A stretch of 64,000 nucleotides of DNA from Endocalyx cinctus (lineage: Eukaryota; Ascomycota; Sordariomycetes; Amphisphaeriales; Apiosporaceae), in contig BCKC01000003.1 of assembly GCA_001600455.1 (NCBI GenBank), forward strand, positions 1,054,001 to 1,118,000. The letters are read 5' to 3'. This document shows, one piece after another, positions 59,521-64,000 of this stretch (position 1 is its first letter; each line of letters starts with the position of its first letter). The position numbers and the translations under genes are program-made. The notes under the pieces were generated by a model, which was not told where the DNA came from, searched no databases, and was given only the letters and a program-made list of their open reading frames with translations.

Positions 59521-62228
59521 AGATAAAAATAAAACGGAAATAAAAGGTACATGAAGAAGAAATTGTATACTTTGTTGAAAACGGAGGAGGTCAAAACGGT
59601 TCTCCTCCTCTTCTAGGGGGGGGGTGGACGAAGGGGGCTGCGAGGCGTGCTGCGAGGCGTACGAAGAAGGCTATTTACCATCTGATTAAGCACTCTGTCT
59701 ATCACAAGGTTATTATTTTCTTTGTCTTTGTAATCATTTTTTTTTTGTGGCTGGTTTATATTCTGATTCTTTGCCAGCCTACTTATACTAGTATTTTACT
59801 ATGCTTTAAACAATACTCCTGAAGCCTTTTTTTTAACCTCCTGAGTCCTAATGGCGTAGGAAATTGGGATTGATTCGTCGACGGAGTGAAAGCCTCGTCG
59901 ATAATAGGGACTTTGTATATTTCTTTTATACGGAGTAAAGAATACAAAAATATTTCTCTATACTACGGACAATAAATGAATAAATAATAATAATTAGTTC
60001 AAGCAGGCTAAAGTTTCCTCTCCCCCAAGGTTTGTGAATTATGTGAAGCAGAGGTTACGTCGTATCGAATTGGGTTACAATGAACCTCGGTGTACAACTT
60101 TGGTTTGTTGTATCCTCTCGGCAAGCATTTATTGATTCAAGTCACGTTTTGTGGTATTTTTCTCTGTTACGGTGTTACGGTTTCATTATGTGATGGTACG
60201 GGCTCAGGCAGGCTCTCGTGATATTGAATCTTGGTATTATGTCGGGTATACTTGGATGGATAGAAAAGTAGGTAAATAAGCTTAAATATTAACGGATATA
60301 AATCCATACGTGTAATACTTTGTAACGACTCATAACAGGTTTCGAGTCACAGAATCAAACTTTGTAGCATCGTTATTTACTCATAACTGTATTACCTTTG
60401 TGCACACAAAATCATATCCCTACGCTTATAATATTCTATAAAACGTATCGCACCATATAACCGGTATACTGTGACGCAACCAACCCCGTTTCCCTCTCAC
60501 TATTAGGCTAACAAAACTGTCTCAGCCTTCGGTGCTTTACTCCATAATTATGGTAACATACCCTTCTATCTACCCTCTTAGCTCCCGGTGAGGCTGCGTG
60601 CTCGTTTTCCGAATAAGTTTTTATTTTACCTAATACCAATGTACCTCGCAACCACCACCTCGGAAACTATCAAGAACGAACGGACATATATTAGAGAGGG
60701 GGGTTGGGTAAAATGGGGAGAGACGCATCTGACTCTTTTATTTATTGGAACATCCCCATACTTCCTGCTCGTTTGATGCGTAGTATATATGTACGCGCGT
60801 GGGTGTGTGTGGGTGGGTACGCGGAGAGCTGCATAGCTTGGTTTAGCTAATACCTCAGCCTCAAAGCGAGAAACCGTATAATTATCACCGTGTGGGAATA
60901 TATTCGGCCGATCGTGTTTGCCATAATAACATTTCATCGATCTATACCACCTACCTAGTTACCTCACTTAATTCACGCAAAATTCGTGTAACGATCAACG
61001 AAGTAGGTAGCGTATAATTATTATACACAGGGAGAGGGAGGTAAGTAATACTCAGACGATCGACCGGAGTATCCCTCAGGTGGAGTTATTAAACTTTCTC
61101 TCGACTCTCCTTCTAGAACGGAATAAAATAAAAGAATGATAGTCCCACGTGATGACAAAATACGAAGAGGAAATGTTCAAGGCTTTTCGTAAAAACCACA
61201 TTCTCGAAGCATCACCCGCGATATTAAGCTGTTCACATGCATAGCTAAGGCTAGTCAGCCCGTAGTGTATAAGATATAATTATACGTCTCCCTTACCGCA
61301 ATGTCTTTCCTTCTTCAACTTCCCTCTACGGAAGCTCGACCAATAAGAGTCGATTTAGAGAATTATTGAATTTATTTTATTTTCCATTTATTTTTAATGC
61401 AAAGTAAAAAAAAAAAATTAATTAATTAGAGTTATATCGCGCCACCCACCGGTGTTGTGGAACGTGGATCAAGGACCACACATAAACACGGCGTCCCGAA
61501 TACGGTATACCAGGAAAGGGCGGTATGGGCAAGTGAGAAGAAAGAAAAATAGACTCAGCCAGTAGGTAAGCAGATACTCGCCTGTGCCGCTTACATATAT
61601 TATTCTTTAGTTTACACAAAGTGCAGACTAATTATCGTGTGGCTAGTAAGCTCTCACTTCCTCATGAACACAAGGAAATCACGGGAGTAACGGATAGCAC
61701 GACGAGAACTGGCGGCACTGCCTTAAGGACTTTGTTCCTCGGAAAAAGCATACCGACGGTGATAAGCTAAAACCTTGATTACGTACCAAATTCTGCACAG
61801 CCAGTAGCATAGCACATCACGACATGGCATTATCACAGCGAGGAAATCTTATCCGTTTTTCCAGTCATGTTACCTCGAGTCGGGTACAACAAGTCTCAGG
61901 CCCAGACCCAGGTCCGAAAAAGAAGGAGGACTCTCTCCTTAGCGTGCAGCGCGAGAAGTGAACGAAAGATACGACGATCTGTCAACTGAAAATTGCCCCT
62001 TTAGACGTAGATGGCTGGTCAGGCTATTTACTATGCAAAATAGTGGCCCAGTTGCTCGCTGTCAGAATCCAAAGCTGGACCCGCTTCACCTATCGTGACA
62101 GGGGAGAAACCCACTGTAAGGGGAGCGTGGGAGACATGCCGGTCTATCTCCTTTCTCCTATACTAGTCTGAATCACCTTTTCAGAAGTGCATGTTACCCC
62201 CAACCCCCTATGTGTACGTAACACATTG

Positions 62229-64000
62229 TTACTTCTTCTTCCCGCCAGGGTTGTACTTGTCTTTCCAAATCCTGCAGATAACCATGTTATGTTAAAAAAC
62301 GGTTTCAAGAATAAAATAAAAAACGTCCGCGGTATACTACTTGCGGAATTGCTATTTAGTTGGCGCCAAGCGTTTAGGTAGCTTAGCTGTTAACAAGGTA
62401 AAAGTGATAGTGATAGAAATATTTGGTTAAAACCCAATGAACTTTTCATCAAACGAAGCTTTTCGTTTTTTATTCAATTTTTCGGTAGAAAAGGGGTGCT
62501 TGATTCGTCAATTGGCGTTGCTCCCCGGCCGGCCGATTATGCGACCACCTTCGGTACCATTTTGTACGAGCGGAGCAAAAAGAGGGACCCGAGCTCAAAA
62601 AATCACACAGATTTTTGATTGGGCAGACACAAGCATAAAATAGAGGCCCAAAAGTACAGGGTATACAAAATATTGAGGCGGGAAACGGGGACGTATTCAG
62701 AGCCTATCGAAACAGGGCCCCCCTTTTTACCCTTATTCTTGGCGACCGCGAGCCTACTCGCGATGATAGGTAGCGCTCGCTGACATGCAAATATACTGTG
62801 CCATTGAAGCACGGGAGGGAGATCGCAAGGGAAGGAAGGGTAAGAGGCAGGATTGCATTATTGAAATTACCAAGGACAAATAAGGAGAAAGTAGACACTT
62901 ACCAGGTATTGCCCAAAGTCTTATTTCCGTGCTGCTCAGCTAACCGGTAGTATCGAGCGGATGCAAACTGGGGAGCATACTGTGAGCTTCACGTGATCTT
63001 CTGCTTATATTTTTGATTATGGTGTGAAGGGAAACGGAATACGAAGGTGAGGAGGGCAAAGTAGGGCGGTTGTCTGATTGTCTGTTTCTGACTTGTCTCT
63101 TTGTCTCTTTGTCTCTTTTCCTCTTGGCGATGTAAGCATACCCCTCTCTCTCACCGTCACCCGTCCGTTGATGCCTAATTTTGATCGAGATCATAGCTCA
63201 TAATGACGAGCTATTATCGTGATCGTGATTTATCATATAAAACAAGCTAACGGACGGGCGACCTGCTTGTTCCCAGCTTGAAGGGCTGAATGACAAGGAC
63301 CAGGGCGAGCGGAAGTTTTCAACTTATGACAATCGAAGGCGGAAAGAGAGAAAAAAAAAAAAGATCAAGATGACGGAAGCCACTACATTGGGTATGATGG
63401 TCTTGTGAGGCTGACATTGCTGCCACACCATAATTATCTCTAGGGATAGAGCTTGGGACAAAGGGGCCTGAGAAACAAAAATCAGGGTTGTAATCGGAAA
63501 CGTACCTTATCCTTCTTGCACCCAAAGCCCTCAAGATAACACCAGGCTACCTCGTTCATAGCGTCTACAATATTTTTTTTGTGACCCGAGTCAGCGTATT
63601 GCATTCCCTGGGAGCTATTTCGCCTCTTGCAGCCGGGACAAACTTACCGGTATCTCCAAGGTTGGCTGCAGTTTCATAATACTACCCAAGAAGAAAAGAT
63701 GTCAGTTCATTTTCTTTTGACAGCTATTACACCCCCTTTTCTTTCCGTATGATGAATCATTTACGTAGGTAAAATTATCAGGTAGGCCAAGCTATTTTCT
63801 CGCTGCTGCTACCTGATACCCTGTCTATCCCTGCCCGAGATCGTGCCGTAGAAAGGGACAAAGGGAGTAGGAAATAGATAAAGTTGACAGATCATAAAAA
63901 TCCATCGTGTTAAATTAAAAAGTAAAAATTAAAGAAAAAGAGCTCTTACCTGCTTCGCCGCGACCGGATCCTGCTGTATACCCCAACCGTGGCGGAAGCA
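62229..64000 (-). CDS. Skt5-like Sel1-repeat protein (chitin synthase activator family), 3' part
   Basis: Five minus-strand exons are visible: 64000-63950 (continues off the window), 63681-63648 (34 bases), 63564-63506, 62967-62903 and 62271-62229. They join in frame with GT...AG borders into the last 83 residues. The reading is RHGWGIQQDPVAAKQ, YYETAANLGDT, DAMNEVAWCYLEGFGCKKDK, FASARYYRLAEQHGNKTLGN and TWIWKDKYNPGGKKK. These are the final Sel1 repeats and terminal WIWKxKY signature of fungal Skt5/Chs4-type proteins, which bind and activate chitin synthase at the plasma membrane or septum. The tail has no CAAX farnesylation box, unlike yeast Skt5, so this is likely a non-prenylated paralogue. 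Introns of 538 and 631 bases near the 3' end are unusually long. Every exon is too short for an open-frame scan. Confidence 0.82.

Larger units (their letters stand above)
54005..62228. other. 8.2-kb gene-free spacer
   Basis: No gene is supported on either strand. The first kilobase is probably the bZIP 3' region, very T-rich on the + strand. Beyond are many homopolymers and simple repeats: C14 near 55805, T19 at 57222-57240, T21 at 59393-59413, AT and AAAT repeats at 59477-59520, TTTTGA units near 56693, and N calls at 56271-56275 and 59104 next to A- and C-runs. Open frames at 54449-54973 and 56953-57573 are low-complexity and unconvincing. A 45-residue frame at 61824-61961 is possible but unsupported. 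Confidence 0.65.

Noticed and set aside
61824..61961. 45-residue plus-strand frame downstream of the Sel1 gene
   Set aside because: Protein-like tail, but the length is expected by chance and it lies in the 3' flank of an opposite-strand gene.

Overview
This window reads as nuclear DNA of a filamentous ascomycete (Pezizomycotina, most likely a Sordariomycete). The genes carry short spliceosomal introns with GTAAGT-type donors. They include fungus-specific families: a Zn(II)2Cys6 regulator, an Apq12-like protein, a questin-oxidase-like protein and an Skt5-type Sel1 protein. The long spacers are AT-rich and full of homopolymers and microsatellites. I see no tRNA, rRNA, intact transposon or CRISPR array. 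Ambiguous bases (N) occur at 1825, 56271-56275 and 59104, beside low-complexity tracts.

Layout. From 1 to 22 kb genes are sparse: a secreted lactonase-type beta-propeller (2746-4300, +), a Zn(II)2Cys6 transcription factor (12104-14493, +) and an unrecognised five-exon gene (19996-21409, -). From 23 to 44.2 kb the window is gene-dense: an Apq12-like protein (+), the GPN-loop GTPase GPN3 (-), S-adenosylmethionine synthetase (+), a Gly/Pro-rich kinase-domain protein (+), the checkpoint clamp loader Rad17 (-), a questin-oxidase-like protein (-), a HECT-like E2-binding protein (+), mitochondrial ATP synthase subunit 4 (-) and Noc4 (+). Two pairs are divergent with short shared promoters: questin oxidase/E2-binding protein (270 bp) and ATP4/NOC4 (319 bp). 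From 44.2 to 62.2 kb there is one clear gene, a bZIP factor with a hydrophobic segment (52115-54004, +), flanked by about 8 kb of non-coding DNA on each side. The right edge holds the 3' end of an Skt5/chitin-synthase-activator-like Sel1 gene (62229 to beyond 64000, -), recognisable only by joining five short exons.

The genes are mostly housekeeping and do not form a pathway or biosynthetic cluster. The more unusual items are the bZIP with a candidate membrane segment and two overlapping upstream ORFs, the kinase with a low-complexity repeat head, the split start codon inferred for the unrecognised gene, and the exon structure of the Sel1 gene. I found no convincing new multi-gene system.
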